Made by a program: the position numbers and the translations under genes
Notes under the pieces: generated by a model
What the model was told of the DNA's origin: nothing
Databases searched by the model: none
The model's input: only the letters and a program-made list of their open reading frames with translations
Part shown: positions 41,974-52,300 of the stretch, in pieces
How the letters are laid out: each line of letters begins with the position of its first letter
Position numbering within the stretch: the first letter of the stretch is position 1
Assembly: GCA_963772965.1 (NCBI GenBank)
Contig: CAVYZU010000001.1
Span: forward strand, 62,001 to 126,000
DNA from: AP-15 sp963772965
Lineage (GTDB): Bacteria; Pseudomonadota; Alphaproteobacteria; ATCC43930; CGMCC-115725
Length of the DNA: 64,000 nucleotides
Reading direction: 5' to 3'

Positions 41974-43254
41974 CTAGGGCTCAATCATTTCGCGATCCCA
42001 TTCGGCTGACACCAGCGGATCGGGCTCTGCGAGGCAACGGCGCTCTCGTTCGGCGTGAAATAACGATGGCGAAAGACGCGAGAGCGCCCACACCGCACTG
42101 GCGCGCACCAGCGGCAACTCGTCGTCGAGACAGCGCCGCGCGGCAGCGACCAGATCAGGATGGTACAACCCGGCATTGCCGATCGCGGTTAGCACGTTGC
42201 GCAAAAACCGGTTGCGGCCGGTGCGCTTGATCGGTGATCCCGAAAATAATTGGCGGAAATTGGCGTCGTCGAGCGCCGCGAGCTCGGCGAGACGCGGGCC
42301 AGTGAGCGCTGCTCGCGGCAAAAAATCGGGTTCACGTGCGGCGCGCGCGAACTTGTTCCACGGACAGACCGCGAGGCAATCGTCGCATCCATAGATGCGA
42401 TTGCCGATCAGCGGGCGTAGTTCGACCGGGATCATGCCCTTGTGCTCGATCGTCAGGTAGGAGATACAGCGCCGCGCATCGAGCCGATATGGCGCCGGGA
42501 AAGCCGCCGTAGGGCAGGCATCGAGACAGCGCCGACACGAACCGCAATGATTGGGTGTCGGCTGATCGGGTTCGAGTTCGAGACTGAGGTAGATCTCGCC
42601 GAGAAACAGCCACGACCCGAATTCGCGCGAAACAAGGTTGGTGTGCTTGCCCTGCCAACCGATCCCGGCCTGCTGCGCCAACGGCTTTTCCATGACCGGG
42701 GCGGTGTCGACAAACAGCTTCAGGGCGCCCGGCCATTGCTCGTCGATCCAACCAGCTAAAGCCTTTAACCGCCTCTTTAAAGTGTCGTGATAATCGCGGC
42801 CGCGAGCGTAGACCGAGACGATGCCGGTTTCTCGCTGATCAGCCAACGGCTGCGGATCGTCGTCGGGGGCGTAATTGACTCCGAGCATCACCACGCTCCG
42901 CGCCTCCGGCCAGAGGGCTTGTGGGGCGCTGCGGCGCTCGGCCGTGCCGGCGAGCCAGCCCATATCGCCGTGATAGCCGAGGGCGATAAACTCATGCAGG
43001 TCTTTGCGCGCCTGCTGATCGAGGACGGCGGCGGCAAACCCGACCGCGTCAAAGCCCGTCGCCAAGGCGCGGTCGCGGATCGCTTCGCGAATTGCGTCCG
43101 CTGCGCCGGAGGTGTCCCTTTTGACGCTCGCAAAATCTCCACCTGCGTCGTCATTCCCGCGAAAGCGGGAACCCAGAGATGCGGACGGCTCCACGGCAAC
43201 CCTGGGCCCCCGCTTTCGCGGGGGTGACGATGATTTGCATTTGGTTCTCGGCAT
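41974..43254 (-). CDS. queG: Epoxyqueuosine reductase
   Basis: The last enzyme of queuosine synthesis, reducing epoxyqueuosine to queuosine in tRNA; a cobalamin-dependent iron-sulphur protein. Visible features: GFDAVGFA at the conserved start, KLFVDTAPVMEKPLAQQAGIGWQGKHTN, and two ferredoxin-like clusters (CGSCRRCLDACPTAAF and CDDCLAVCPWNKFA), with HEAT-like repeats at the end. The conserved protein begins near AADAIREAIRD, but no usable start codon precedes it there. The frame stays open through a palindromic repeat to ATG 43254, 13 bp after queF, adding about 50 non-family residues (426 in total). A GTG inside the repeat is another option. Confidence 0.85.
   Translation of the reverse strand: MPRTKCKSSSPPRKRGPRVAVEPSASLGSRFRGNDDAGGDFASVKRDTSGAADAIREAIRDRALATGFDAVGFAAAVLDQQARKDLHEFIALGYHGDMGWLAGTAERRSAPQALWPEARSVVMLGVNYAPDDDPQPLADQRETGIVSVYARGRDYHDTLKRRLKALAGWIDEQWPGALKLFVDTAPVMEKPLAQQAGIGWQGKHTNLVSREFGSWLFLGEIYLSLELEPDQPTPNHCGSCRRCLDACPTAAFPAPYRLDARRCISYLTIEHKGMIPVELRPLIGNRIYGCDDCLAVCPWNKFARAAREPDFLPRAALTGPRLAELAALDDANFRQLFSGSPIKRTGRNRFLRNVLTAIGNAGLYHPDLVAAARRCLDDELPLVRASAVWALSRLSPSLFHAERERRCLAEPDPLVSAEWDREMIEP
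43149..43229. repeat. 81-bp palindromic repeat inside the queG 5' reading frame
   Basis: Two inverted arms, 43149-43176 and 43202-43229, match at about 25 of 28 positions; each contains a smaller palindrome, CCCGCGAAAGCGGG type. It is of a kind widely scattered in proteobacterial intergenic DNA. Here it is translated in frame at the start of queG (PRKRGPRV ... LGSRFRGNDD). Confidence 0.7.
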
Positions 43255-43267
43255 TATGCGCAAGCAG

Positions 43268-43726
43268 TTATCCGCGGCCGCGGTAGGACGCGACCCCCAG
43301 ATTGGGTAGCCACAGACCAGCTGGCGGCTCGGTGGTCTGGTAGAAAATGTCGATAGGAATGCCGCCGCGCGGATACCAAAACCCGGCGATCCGCAGCCAG
43401 CGTGGCTCCAGCGCGTCAATCAGCCGGCGAGCAATCGCGAGGGTGCAGTCCTCGTGAAACGCCTGGTGGTTGCGGAACGAGCCGAGATAAAGCTTTAACG
43501 ACTTGCTTTCGACGATCACCGTTTCCGGCGCGTAGTCGATCACGAAATGCGCGAAATCCGGCTGGCCAGTCACTGGACACAGCGAGGTGAATTCGGGGCA
43601 GGTGAACCGAACTAGGTACAGCAGCCCAGGATGCGGGTTCGGGACGGTTTCGAGCACTGCCTCGTCGGGCGATTGCGGCAATGGCGTCGGCCGCCCGAGT
43701 TGGGAGAAAGGCGGTTTTTCGGTCAT
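43268..43726 (-). CDS. queF: NADPH-dependent 7-cyano-7-deazaguanine reductase
   Basis: A 152-residue unimodular QueF that reduces preQ0 to preQ1 in queuosine synthesis. The catalytic Cys is in FTSLCPVTGQPDFA (about residue 50) and the conserved Asp in DFAHFVIDY. ESKSLKLYLGSFRNHQAFHEDC is the QueF substrate-binding motif. It overlaps tgt by 4 bp (ATGA), showing coupling, and queG follows. Confidence 0.95.
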   Translation of the reverse strand: MTEKPPFSQLGRPTPLPQSPDEAVLETVPNPHPGLLYLVRFTCPEFTSLCPVTGQPDFAHFVIDYAPETVIVESKSLKLYLGSFRNHQAFHEDCTLAIARRLIDALEPRWLRIAGFWYPRGGIPIDIFYQTTEPPAGLWLPNLGVASYRGRG

Positions 43727-44850
43727 TCGTTCGGCTCGGGCGCGGTGAACGTCTGTTCTGCGGCAAAATCCACGGCGAAATCGGCGAGCGTGCCGTTCTC
43801 GATCGCACCGCGCATATCAGCCATTAGATCGGCATAATACCGCAGGTTGTGGGCAGTCAGCAGCATCGCGCCCAGAATCTCGCCACTGCGGCAGAGATGG
43901 TGCAGATAAGCCCTACTATAACCGGTGCAAGCCGGGCACCCGCATTCGGCGTCAAGCGGTGCCGGGTCGTCGGCATGCCGCGCGTTGCGGAGATTCAACG
44001 GCCCACGGCGGGTAAAGGCCTGCGCGGTGCGCCCCGAGCGCGTCGGCAACACGCAGTCGAACATGTCGATGCCGCGGATCACGGCGCCGACGAGATCGGC
44101 CGGCTTGCCGACGCCCATTAGATAGCGTGGCCGATCCTCTGGCAATGCCGGCACGGTTGCATCGAGCACTGCGAACGTCGTTGCCTGGCCTTCGCCAATC
44201 GCCAGACCGCCAACCGCGTAGCCGTCAAAGCCGATATCGATCAGCCGGGCCGCCGAGCGCAGCCTGACATCGGGATGGACGCCGCCCTGGACAATCCCAA
44301 AGATCCCGTGCCCCGGCTTATCGACAAAGGCACGGCGAGAGCGCTCGGCCCAGCGCATCGACAATTCCATCGAGTGTTCAACCGCTTCCGGTGGCGACGG
44401 GTAGGGCGTGCATTCGTCGAGCGCCATCGTGATGTCGGATCCGAGCAGGCGCTGGATCTCGATCGACCGCTCCGGCGTCAGCAGGTGAGCGCTGCCGTCG
44501 AGGTGCGAGCGAAAGGTGACGCCGTCCTCCCCGATTTTGCGCAATTTGGCGAGCGACATGACCTGGAACCCGCCGGAATCGGTCAAGATCGCATATGGCC
44601 AATTCATAAACTGGTGTAATCCGCCAAGGGCGGCAATGCGCGTGGCCCCCGGCCGCAGCATCAGATGATAGGTATTACCGAGCACGATCCGCGCGCCGGT
44701 AGCGGCAACACCTTCGGCGGTCATTGCCTTGACCGTGGCGGCGGTGCCGACCGGCATAAAGACCGGGGTGTCGACGAACCCATGCGCCGTGGCGAGCCGT
44801 CCCCGCCGCGCCGCGCCGTCCCGCGCCAGAACCTCAAAATCGATCGTCAC
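43723..44850 (-). CDS. tgt: Queuine/preQ1 tRNA-guanine ribosyltransferase
   Basis: A 375-residue enzyme that swaps guanine-34 for preQ1 in GUN-anticodon tRNAs. Visible motifs are PVFMPVGTAATVKAM, the catalytic Asp in TDSGGFQVMSL, IVQGGVHPDVR, GYAVGGLAIGEGQ, and the nucleophile Asp region FDCVLPTRSGRTAQAFT. The zinc site is CGCPACTGYSRAYLHHL. The start is GTG 44850, as the protein then opens at the usual position. It is first in the tgt-queF-queG operon; queA is not in the window. Confidence 0.95.
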   Translation of the reverse strand: MTIDFEVLARDGAARRGRLATAHGFVDTPVFMPVGTAATVKAMTAEGVAATGARIVLGNTYHLMLRPGATRIAALGGLHQFMNWPYAILTDSGGFQVMSLAKLRKIGEDGVTFRSHLDGSAHLLTPERSIEIQRLLGSDITMALDECTPYPSPPEAVEHSMELSMRWAERSRRAFVDKPGHGIFGIVQGGVHPDVRLRSAARLIDIGFDGYAVGGLAIGEGQATTFAVLDATVPALPEDRPRYLMGVGKPADLVGAVIRGIDMFDCVLPTRSGRTAQAFTRRGPLNLRNARHADDPAPLDAECGCPACTGYSRAYLHHLCRSGEILGAMLLTAHNLRYYADLMADMRGAIENGTLADFAVDFAAEQTFTAPEPNE

Positions 44851-45096
44851 CGGGTGCTGCTCAAAGTCTCGACCTCATTGCAGCAGCGGACATTGGCCAT
44901 TTCCATGCCGACTTTCATCTCCGAGCCGCTCCGCAGGCGGATTGATGGGTCCCGGCTTGCGCCGGGAAAGCGCCGTGGCCGCGGTTTCATCAAGGACGGC
45001 CGCCCCACCCGGTAGAGAACTGGCATGTGTGTCGGCGCGTCATAGAGCGCGTCGCCTGCCGCACCAGCTTGGCTCAGTCCAACCTTGGTGTCGTTA

Positions 45097-45468
45097 TCAG
45101 TGTCTGGACTGACTGCCGGCGACTGTCACTGTAATGTGACCCATTGTTGTATCGGGTTTGGCGCCGTGCCAATGGCGTTCGCCAGCTTTGATGTGCACGA
45201 CGTCGCCGACATTGATCTCGCGCTGTTCGCGCTCATTGGCGACAATGCCGGAGCCCGAGGTCACGATCAGCACCTGGTCGCAATTATGACTATGCCACCC
45301 GGTCGTGCTGCCTTGGCTGAAATTTACCACGCTGCAATTGTAGTTGGCGGAGTTGCCAGGCTGGATGATCGGCTGACGTGACCGGGAAACACGCCCGGTG
45401 TAACCCTCTATTGGCTCAGCGCCTTCCATTGGAACGTTGGGTATGTCTTTTAGCGTGACCACTCTCAT
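45097..45468 (-). CDS. Cupin-domain protein
   Basis: A 123-residue single-domain cupin. The first motif is GWHSHNCDQVLIVTSGSG (His ligands in HSH, Gln or Asp nearby) and the second GDVVHIKAGERHWHG. GAGGAG precedes ATG 45468 by six bases, which rejects the longer frame to 45567. It is a quercetinase/dioxygenase-like small cupin of unknown substrate. It sits 117 bp downstream of an amidohydrolase on the same strand, probably co-transcribed. Confidence 0.75.
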   Translation of the reverse strand: MRVVTLKDIPNVPMEGAEPIEGYTGRVSRSRQPIIQPGNSANYNCSVVNFSQGSTTGWHSHNCDQVLIVTSGSGIVANEREQREINVGDVVHIKAGERHWHGAKPDTTMGHITVTVAGSQSRH

Positions 45469-45585
45469 GACGATCTCCTCCTCATTTAACCACAAGATTC
45501 GTGGCAATACGGCGGATGCGAGTTTCAGGGCAGCACTTGATTCAGGGCAGCACTTGATAGGGAGCACCGCTGCGCCGGAATGCGG

Positions 45586-46431
45586 TCAGGATTGTGCGGC
45601 AGACCAGTTGTAGATCCGCGCCAGGGTCTCGCCCATCAACGCGGCGCGGTCGCTGTCGGACAGGCGGTCGGTGACGCGAAATGCCTCGACGCCTTGCTCA
45701 TAGGTCAACATGCCGACCGCGCGAGTCCAGTCGGTGCCCCACATGCAGCGATCGAGTCCGAAAGCATCGAACACGCGGCCGAGCGGATCCCAGATGTCAT
45801 TATAGGGAAAGGGTTCGTGCGCCAAGGTGCAGGCCCCGCTTATTTTTACCGCAACATTCTCGTGGGCCGCCAAAGCGAGCAGTTTTGGCAGATCGGCGAA
45901 TGGCGCCGCCGGAGGTGGCGGCTCATGCGGCTGCGACAGGCCGAGATGGTCGATCACCAGCCGCGTATTGGGGTTTCGCGCCGCCAGCTGCCCGGCCTGG
46001 TCCAGCCGCCCGGTGCATGCCAGGTTGACTGGTAGGGAGTGCCGTGCCGCGGTGGCCAAAACACGGTTGATGTCGGGGTCGGCGGGGTCGGTGGATACGT
46101 TGTCTCTCAGGAACACGCGAATGCCGACCGTGCCCTTGGCGCCGGCCCAATCGGCGATCGTCTCGACCACGGCGGGATCGGTCGGATCGACCGGTTTCAC
46201 CAGCCTGAACCGGTCCGGGTGAGCCGCGTAGACCTCGACGGCATAGCTGGCATCATAGCGATACATGCTGAACGGCGAGACCAATATCGCGCCGTCGACG
46301 CCGACCGCATCCATCGCGGCCACCATCTGGTCGCCGGTCACCTCAGCCGGGCCATAAAGAGTGCCGATCCACGGGCGGCCCGGGTGGTTGCGTTCGTAGG
46401 CATGAACCTGGGCGTCTAGTGTCAGCATCAC
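45586..46431 (-). CDS. Amidohydrolase_2-family TIM-barrel hydrolase
   Basis: A 281-residue protein. DAQVHAYERNHPGRPW at the N-terminus stands where the metal-binding H-x-H of the family is expected (here QVHAY with one His). It continues with GTVGIRVFLRDN, LVIDHLGLSQP (the Asp-His pair), VAVKISGACTL and the terminal GTDWTRA. This fits the lactonase/decarboxylase-like amidohydrolase_2 group, with metal dependence uncertain. It is likely catabolic and paired with the cupin downstream. Confidence 0.8.
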   Translation of the reverse strand: MMLTLDAQVHAYERNHPGRPWIGTLYGPAEVTGDQMVAAMDAVGVDGAILVSPFSMYRYDASYAVEVYAAHPDRFRLVKPVDPTDPAVVETIADWAGAKGTVGIRVFLRDNVSTDPADPDINRVLATAARHSLPVNLACTGRLDQAGQLAARNPNTRLVIDHLGLSQPHEPPPPAAPFADLPKLLALAAHENVAVKISGACTLAHEPFPYNDIWDPLGRVFDAFGLDRCMWGTDWTRAVGMLTYEQGVEAFRVTDRLSDSDRAALMGETLARIYNWSAAQS

Positions 46432-46828
46432 TCCCCCTTATGGAGCCGATCTGTCTGGGAACGGCATGTTCCGATCCCAGACAAGATTAGTTAAGGCCAG
46501 ATCGCGACGCTACGTCGCGCGGCTCCCGCGTTCAAGAAATGTCGCCCCGCCACATGAATTTTCGATCGTCGCCCATCCTGCGAAGAGGCGGAGCGCGAGA
46601 AACCATCGTAAAGAAGACTGTGCCGGTTGGGCTACTGACGCCGAACGCGGCGACGATTATGATCGACCCGGCTCCATCACGCAGCGCGCGGCTTTTTGCC
46701 CCGGCGGCAAGGGTGGCGGCGATCGGCGTTGCCTTGTGGGTCAATGCGGTCGCCGCAGTGCCGGCATCTGAAAAAGGCTGATTGGCGAACGAACGATTTA
46801 TTGCCCCGACCGATTAGGCGGCAGTCAA
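46432..46828. other. Intergenic region with one doubtful small frame
   Basis: About 400 bp. A plus-strand frame at 46539-46781 (80 residues) ends in a hydrophobic, Ala-rich stretch (VAAIGVALWVNAVAAVPAS). It has no ribosome-binding site and no recognisable family, so it is noted but not called. No terminator or RNA gene is seen. Confidence 0.35.
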
Positions 46829-47155
46829 TCACCGCCCGTGGTTGGCGGGGTAATTTCCTGGCGGCAGATTATCGAGGAAATCGATAAACTTGGCGATCCA
46901 GGTGTTGTTGACCCCATCAGGGTGTGAGGCTTTGGCGGCATTCCAGGCTGCGCTGATGGACGCGTTGGTAACGCCGCGGCGACGCGCCAGACCCAGCGCC
47001 CGCTGCAAATCGTCCTCACTGAGCGTGCGTCTCAATCCCGGTGGGTCGGCCGCGACCGGGTTCGCCCAGCCCGAACAACCAACCAGTGGCAGGCCGAGCT
47101 TGCAGGCGCCATGCATTTCTTTCAAAAGCCAAGCCACCGTATCCGCGCTGGTCAT
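46829..47155 (-). CDS. Hypothetical protein (108 aa)
   Basis: A soluble, probably helical protein with two cysteines (HGACKLGLPLVGCSGW) and a central acidic-basic helix (LSEDDLQRALGLARRRGVTNASISAAW). No family is recognised. ATG 47155 lacks a strong ribosome-binding site, but composition and length look like a real small gene. It is divergent from the SDR at 47412. Confidence 0.5.
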   Translation of the reverse strand: MTSADTVAWLLKEMHGACKLGLPLVGCSGWANPVAADPPGLRRTLSEDDLQRALGLARRRGVTNASISAAWNAAKASHPDGVNNTWIAKFIDFLDNLPPGNYPANHGR

Positions 47156-47411
47156 TCGTCCTCGCCTCCCGCACTAGGATCGCGTGAAGAATAATCCGGT
47201 GAAGCGGATCGATGCGGAATATTCGGGGTTAATTTACCACGAATATTTGAAATCTTATTGGGGACGCGCTCCGAGCGGCGATGGCTGTGCACCGGCCGGG
47301 GATCGATCCGACTGGCGGCGGCGATGCTCTTTCGGGCTCTGAACTATAGGGCAGGAGTTTGGTTTATTATCGATCCGATCGACTTCTTCTTATCGAATTC
47401 GAGGGTTTGTC

Positions 47412-48179
47412 ATGTCGTTGAAGGGCAAGGTTGCGATTGTCACCGGCGGCAATAGCGGGATCGGCCAGGCGATCGTTCTCGAACTGGCGCGGCAGCAAGC
47501 CAATATCGTTATTGACTATGTATGCCGCCCGGAGGCGGCTGACGCCCTGGAGAGACAGGTCGCCAAACTCGGCGATCAGTCGATTGGCGTCAAAGCCGAT
47601 GTCAGCAAGCTCGCCGATTTGCAGATGCTGATCGATCAGGCAGTGGGTAAATTCGGCCGGTTAGACATTATGGTCAACAACGCCGGCGTCGAAACCCGCA
47701 CCTCGATCCTCGACACTCCCGAGGACCAATATGACAGAGTGATGGCGATCAACCTGAAGAGCGCTTTCTTCGGCACACAAATCGCCGCCAAGCAGATGAT
47801 CAAGCAGGGTGGCGGCGGCCGCGTTATCAATATCACCTCGGTCCACGAGGATTGGCCAATGCCGGGGAATACTGCTTACTGCCTGTCCAAAGGCGGCATG
47901 CGCATGCTGACCCGAACCGCGGGGATCGAACTCGCCAAACACAACATCCTTGTTGTGGGCGTGGGTCCGGGCGCTGTCGCCACGCCGATCAACGTCAGCA
48001 CGATGACCGACCCAGCCAAGCTGGCGCAGCTCGATGCGGCGATACCGCTCGGGCGCATGGCGCGGCCGGAGGAGATCGCCAGCGTGGTCGGCTTTGTCGC
48101 CGGAGATGCCGCGAGCTATCTGACTGCGACAACGATCTTTGCCGATGGCGGCCTCATGCACACCAGCCCCGGTCTATAG
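47412..48179 (+). CDS. SDR-family oxidoreductase (glucose 1-dehydrogenase-like)
   Basis: A 255-residue classical SDR. It has VTGGNSGIGQAI (dinucleotide motif), MVNNAGVE, INITSVHEDWPMPGNTAYCLSKGGMRMLTR with catalytic Ser, Tyr and Lys, and the C-terminal TTIFADGG ending. All key residues are present. The family includes glucose 1-dehydrogenases and 3-oxoacyl reductases; the substrate is not defined by sequence. ATG 47412 is clear. Confidence 0.88.
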   Translation: MSLKGKVAIVTGGNSGIGQAIVLELARQQANIVIDYVCRPEAADALERQVAKLGDQSIGVKADVSKLADLQMLIDQAVGKFGRLDIMVNNAGVETRTSILDTPEDQYDRVMAINLKSAFFGTQIAAKQMIKQGGGGRVINITSVHEDWPMPGNTAYCLSKGGMRMLTRTAGIELAKHNILVVGVGPGAVATPINVSTMTDPAKLAQLDAAIPLGRMARPEEIASVVGFVAGDAASYLTATTIFADGGLMHTSPGL

Positions 48180-48414
48180 CCGGGCCGTTGGATATGCTAC
48201 GCACGTGAGCGATCTGAAGAACGGCGGCAAGTGCGCGGGCAGGTCGTGCTGTAGCGCCAGCACCGCGTTTGAGACCCGGAGGCTAGCCCGTCACAGCGGT
48301 GATCAGCGACGGGCGGATCGCTTGCACACCGGCGGTCCGCGGGGCTAGTGTCCGCCAGCTGACCGGGTGCTGCTGCATTCCGGTCCGCATCCCAACCAAA
48401 CCCCGAGTATCGAG

Positions 48415-49227
48415 ATGCCGATCCACGTCGAAGACATCGAATATGCCCGCCTCGGCGGAACCCCGCTGCTCGCCCGCTTTTATCGCCCCGAAGGGGATGG
48501 CCCGTTCCCGGCGGTGCTGGAAGTCCATGGCGGTGCCTGGACATCGGGCGACCGGCTCAACAATACCGTGATCGGCGAATACCTTGCGGCGCGCGGGATC
48601 GTTACGCTGTCGATTGATTTCCGCATGCCGCCGGTGGCGCGCTACCCGGAGACCGTCGCCGACGTCAATTTCGGCATCCGCTATTTGAAGGCCAATGCCG
48701 AGCGCTTTTCGACCCGCGCCGATCGGGTCGGCGGGCTCGGTACGTCTTCCGGCGGGCACCTGCTGCTGCTAAACGCCCTGCGGCCGCGCGATCCGCGTTA
48801 TGCCTCACTACCGCTGACGGGCGCCGACGCCGAACTGGCGTTTGCCGTCGCGTGCTGGCCGGTGGCCGATCCGCTGGCCCGCTATCGCGCGGTGCGCGAG
48901 CGCGGCAACGACCGCCTGGCCGAAGCCCATCACCAATTCTGGCCGTCCGAGGAGGCGATGGCCGAAGGCAGCCCGCAATTGATCCTCGAACGCGGCGAGC
49001 GCGTCGAGACCCCACCCGCCTTGATCATGCAGGGCACCAACGACGACAATTTGACGCCCGATATGGCGCGGAATTTCGCCGCCGCCTACACGCGCGCGGG
49101 TGGGTCGATCTCGTTCCACGAATTCGAAGGCGAGCCCCACGCTTTCATCCCGCGCAACTCGAACTCGGCAAACGCACAGCGCGCCCTCGCGCTGATCGCC
49201 GACTTCATCCACCGACAAGCGGGTTAA
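48415..49227 (+). CDS. Alpha/beta-hydrolase (HSL/esterase-like)
   Basis: A 270-residue serine esterase-like protein. The oxyanion-hole motif HGGAW is at about residues 40-44, the nucleophile elbow GTSSGG at about 117-122, the acid in MQGTNDDNLTP and the His in GEPHAFIPR. These are the features of the hormone-sensitive-lipase/BD-FAE group. ATG 48415 gives a standard N-terminus; the longer GTG-initiated frame from 48367 is less likely. It follows the SDR on the same strand and may act with it. Confidence 0.82.
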   Translation: MPIHVEDIEYARLGGTPLLARFYRPEGDGPFPAVLEVHGGAWTSGDRLNNTVIGEYLAARGIVTLSIDFRMPPVARYPETVADVNFGIRYLKANAERFSTRADRVGGLGTSSGGHLLLLNALRPRDPRYASLPLTGADAELAFAVACWPVADPLARYRAVRERGNDRLAEAHHQFWPSEEAMAEGSPQLILERGERVETPPALIMQGTNDDNLTPDMARNFAAAYTRAGGSISFHEFEGEPHAFIPRNSNSANAQRALALIADFIHRQAG

Positions 49228-49309
49228 CGCTGCGCAACCTCGGACTGAACAGGACCGCTGCCCGGGGTGGGTGACCTTGCCCGGCTGATCGCCGCGGCGC
49301 CGGGCATCT

Positions 49310-52300
49310 TCAACCGGCGCGGCGGCGAAAGCCGTCGAGGATGCGTTCGGCGAGGGCGTCGTAGGTGCCGCCGAAATGATGGCCGCCATCGGTCTCGATG
49401 ATTTCGAGTTTATTCGTCCTCTCGCTATGGGCCAGAGAAGGGCACAGGCTGTCGGCTTCATCGCGGCCGTAGATACATTGGATCATCGACGGATCGATCG
49501 CCGAAACCGCCGGTTCGGTCGGCAGCGCGTTTTTGGTTGGCGGAGCACCGAGCCAGCCCATCATGCTGATCTCGAAATCGGCCGCCAATTCCAATCCCAG
49601 GAGCGACAATTGCACGACGCGCGCTTTGGCTTCGGGCGGTAGGCGGTCATAGGCAAACGGCAGCACCCCAGCGCCAAAAGAATAGCCGATCAGCGCGACC
49701 TTGGATGCGCCCCAACGCGCCGCATAAGTATCGATAACGGCGCCGAGATCACGAGCGATCTGATCGGGCGTCTTGTGGCTCCAGAAATACCGCAGGCTGT
49801 CCCAGCCGATGACCGATACGCCCTCCGATTGCAGCTTTGCCGCGATCGAGCGGTCGAGATCGCGCCACCCGCCATCGCCCGAAATCACGATCGCCAATAG
49901 CGGCCCGGGCGGTGAGGCGGGCATTTCGACGAGCGGCAGCCCGGAAATAACCGGGCCGGCCGCAATCGGGCCGGGGATCCCGCGCGATTTGCCGAGATGC
50001 GGGCGCAGCAGCGCCGCCATCGCGCTCGCCGGATCGCGATCCTCGGAGACGTCCTCGATCGCCACGGGAGTTTCCAGAGCCTTTAGTTCACCGATGCGCT
50101 CGCGCCCACCGGGATCGCTCGCCAGGTCGAAACCGACACTCCAGAACCCGTTCAGCGACCGCCACGGGCCATAGGGATAGCCGTGCTCGGCCTCTTTCGG
50201 TGCAGATTTGGCGGGGCACAGCGGCAGCGGCGTTTTTATCGTTGCGGTTGGATCCAGCGAGACGGCGCCGGCTATCGTCGAGGCCGGAGATTGCGCCAAT
50301 GTCGCCGCGGCGAGCGCGCCGCCTTCGCCGGTCCCGGCTAAAATCGGTGTCCAGTACGTCGAGTTGCCGCGCTCGCGCTGGATCTCTCGGCTGATCAGTT
50401 CGATTGCGCTGACCGCATCCGAGCACCTCGCGTTGGCCTGGCTCCCCTCCAAGCGGAAATAACTGGGAAGATCGATCCCGGCGACAAAGGCGCCGTAATG
50501 GGCCAAAGCTCGGGCGATTTTATCGGTCTCGGCGTCCCAGCCCTGAGCGTCGGAAAAAAACACCACCAATCCCTTCATCGCGCCATCCGGGCGGACGATG
50601 TGGAGACTGCCGAAATTGCCGGTGTCGAGCGCCCTCGCCGGCCAGGACACAATGCTCGACGCAACCAGCGTCAAGGACAGTAGGCCGGCGCTAACGGGAT
50701 GACGCCGCAATTTTGTCCGGCGCTGCCGCGACGTGACCCGCTGGCGCATTCCGCCGCCAATCAGCACCGCGATATCGGCAAGCGCCAGATAGGGCCCGAA
50801 CGCGCCCGAAGCAGCCAGATAGCGCGACTCCCACGCGGGGTCGAATTTGCCCTTGAACGCGTGCAAACCTCGGAAATTGTAGATGCGACGGCTGTGCGAC
50901 CAGATAAACCGCGCGATCCGGTGCCAGCGCGAGGCTAGCGGATTTGCGGCGAAGCCGGAGAGCGGCGTCATCCCCAGACTGAAGCCGCAATAGCCCGCAC
51001 TCTGATAATGCTGCAGCAGCCGAACAAAAAGGTATTCCATCGCGCAGCGCGAGGAAATATCGGGCCGCTGGCGCATCAGCCCGACCATCGCCTCGGTCCT
51101 CGCTTCGGTCTCCATGACGGTGGCGAAGGCGACCGGACGGCCATGCTCGCGCAACAAGACCACACTCTGAGCCAAAAGGTAATCGGGGCAAAAAGCCGCT
51201 ACCGAAAACCGCTTTTCGCCGGCGGCAGAGTGCCGCACGAGCCATGCGTCGGAAATCTCCCTCAGCTCGCCGATAATCGCGGGCACGCCCGCCGCAGGAA
51301 TGAGTTCCAAGGCCAGTCCGTCGCGCTCGCCGCGTCGCAAGGCATAGCGAAGCCCGGTACGCGCTCTCCCCGCTAACGAAAAGCACTGCAGCGCAACGCG
51401 GGCTTCCTCGCCGATCTTCATGACTTTGAGGCCGGCGTCGAGGTAGCGCGGCAGGCTTGTCGAGGGAACTTGGTAAAACGCCACTCGACCGCCATGGGCG
51501 TCAGCCAACTCGATAAAGCGCCAGATCAGTTCGACAGCTTCGTCCTCAGGTCCGACCGGATCGCCGAGCGCCGCCCAGGTCCGGCCGTGCTTGCCGAACA
51601 TTAAAAAAGACTTTTCGGTTTCCGAGAACAACAGGCTCTTGTCCCCCATAAGCGCCAATAGGGCATCGGGCCGCGACTGGGCGAGCGCGATCCGTTGGGC
51701 CTGCTTTCGTTCAGCCGCTGACGACGGGTTCGGCTGGCCCGCAGCCGGGCGCAGCAGCTGCCACACCCCCAGCACCACGGCTAAAATCGCGACGCCCAGG
51801 GCGGTGCGCAGCGCCCGGGACACGGTCGCATCGAATTCGAATTGCCACCAAAGTTGCGGATGGTATTCGACGTGGCGGAAGGCAAAAAACAGAATCCAGA
51901 ACGAGCCGATCACGACGCAGCCGATTGCCGCGAACCAGCCGGCGCTCAAGGGATGCGACAGCGAGGCGCGGCGGTCGAACTCTCGGCGGCTGGCGATGAG
52001 CCCGGCCAAAAGCAACAGAGCCGCGGTCGGCGCGACGATGGCCAATCCCTTGACAAGACAGAATGGGATGCTGAGCAACGTCATCGATAGGGCAAGCCAC
52101 CACGCGCCATCGAGCCGATGCAACAGCCCGCGCGCGGCGAACAGCAGGACCAGTCCGGCGATGCTCGCCAGGAGATGCGCCGTCTCGACCGCCCACAGTG
52201 GGACATGCAGCGCCAGGATCTGCAGCCGGTCGGTGAAAGCCGGCATCACACCCGATATGACCAAACTCGCCCCGACCGCAAAAGTCGCCGCAGCGAGAAA

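Noticed and set aside
42900..43300. CRISPR-like repeats near queG
   Set aside because: There is only one inverted-repeat element, with no regularly spaced direct repeats or cas genes.
46539..46781. An 80-residue plus-strand small frame
   Set aside because: It has no ribosome-binding site and no recognisable family, and the hydrophobic tail alone is weak evidence.
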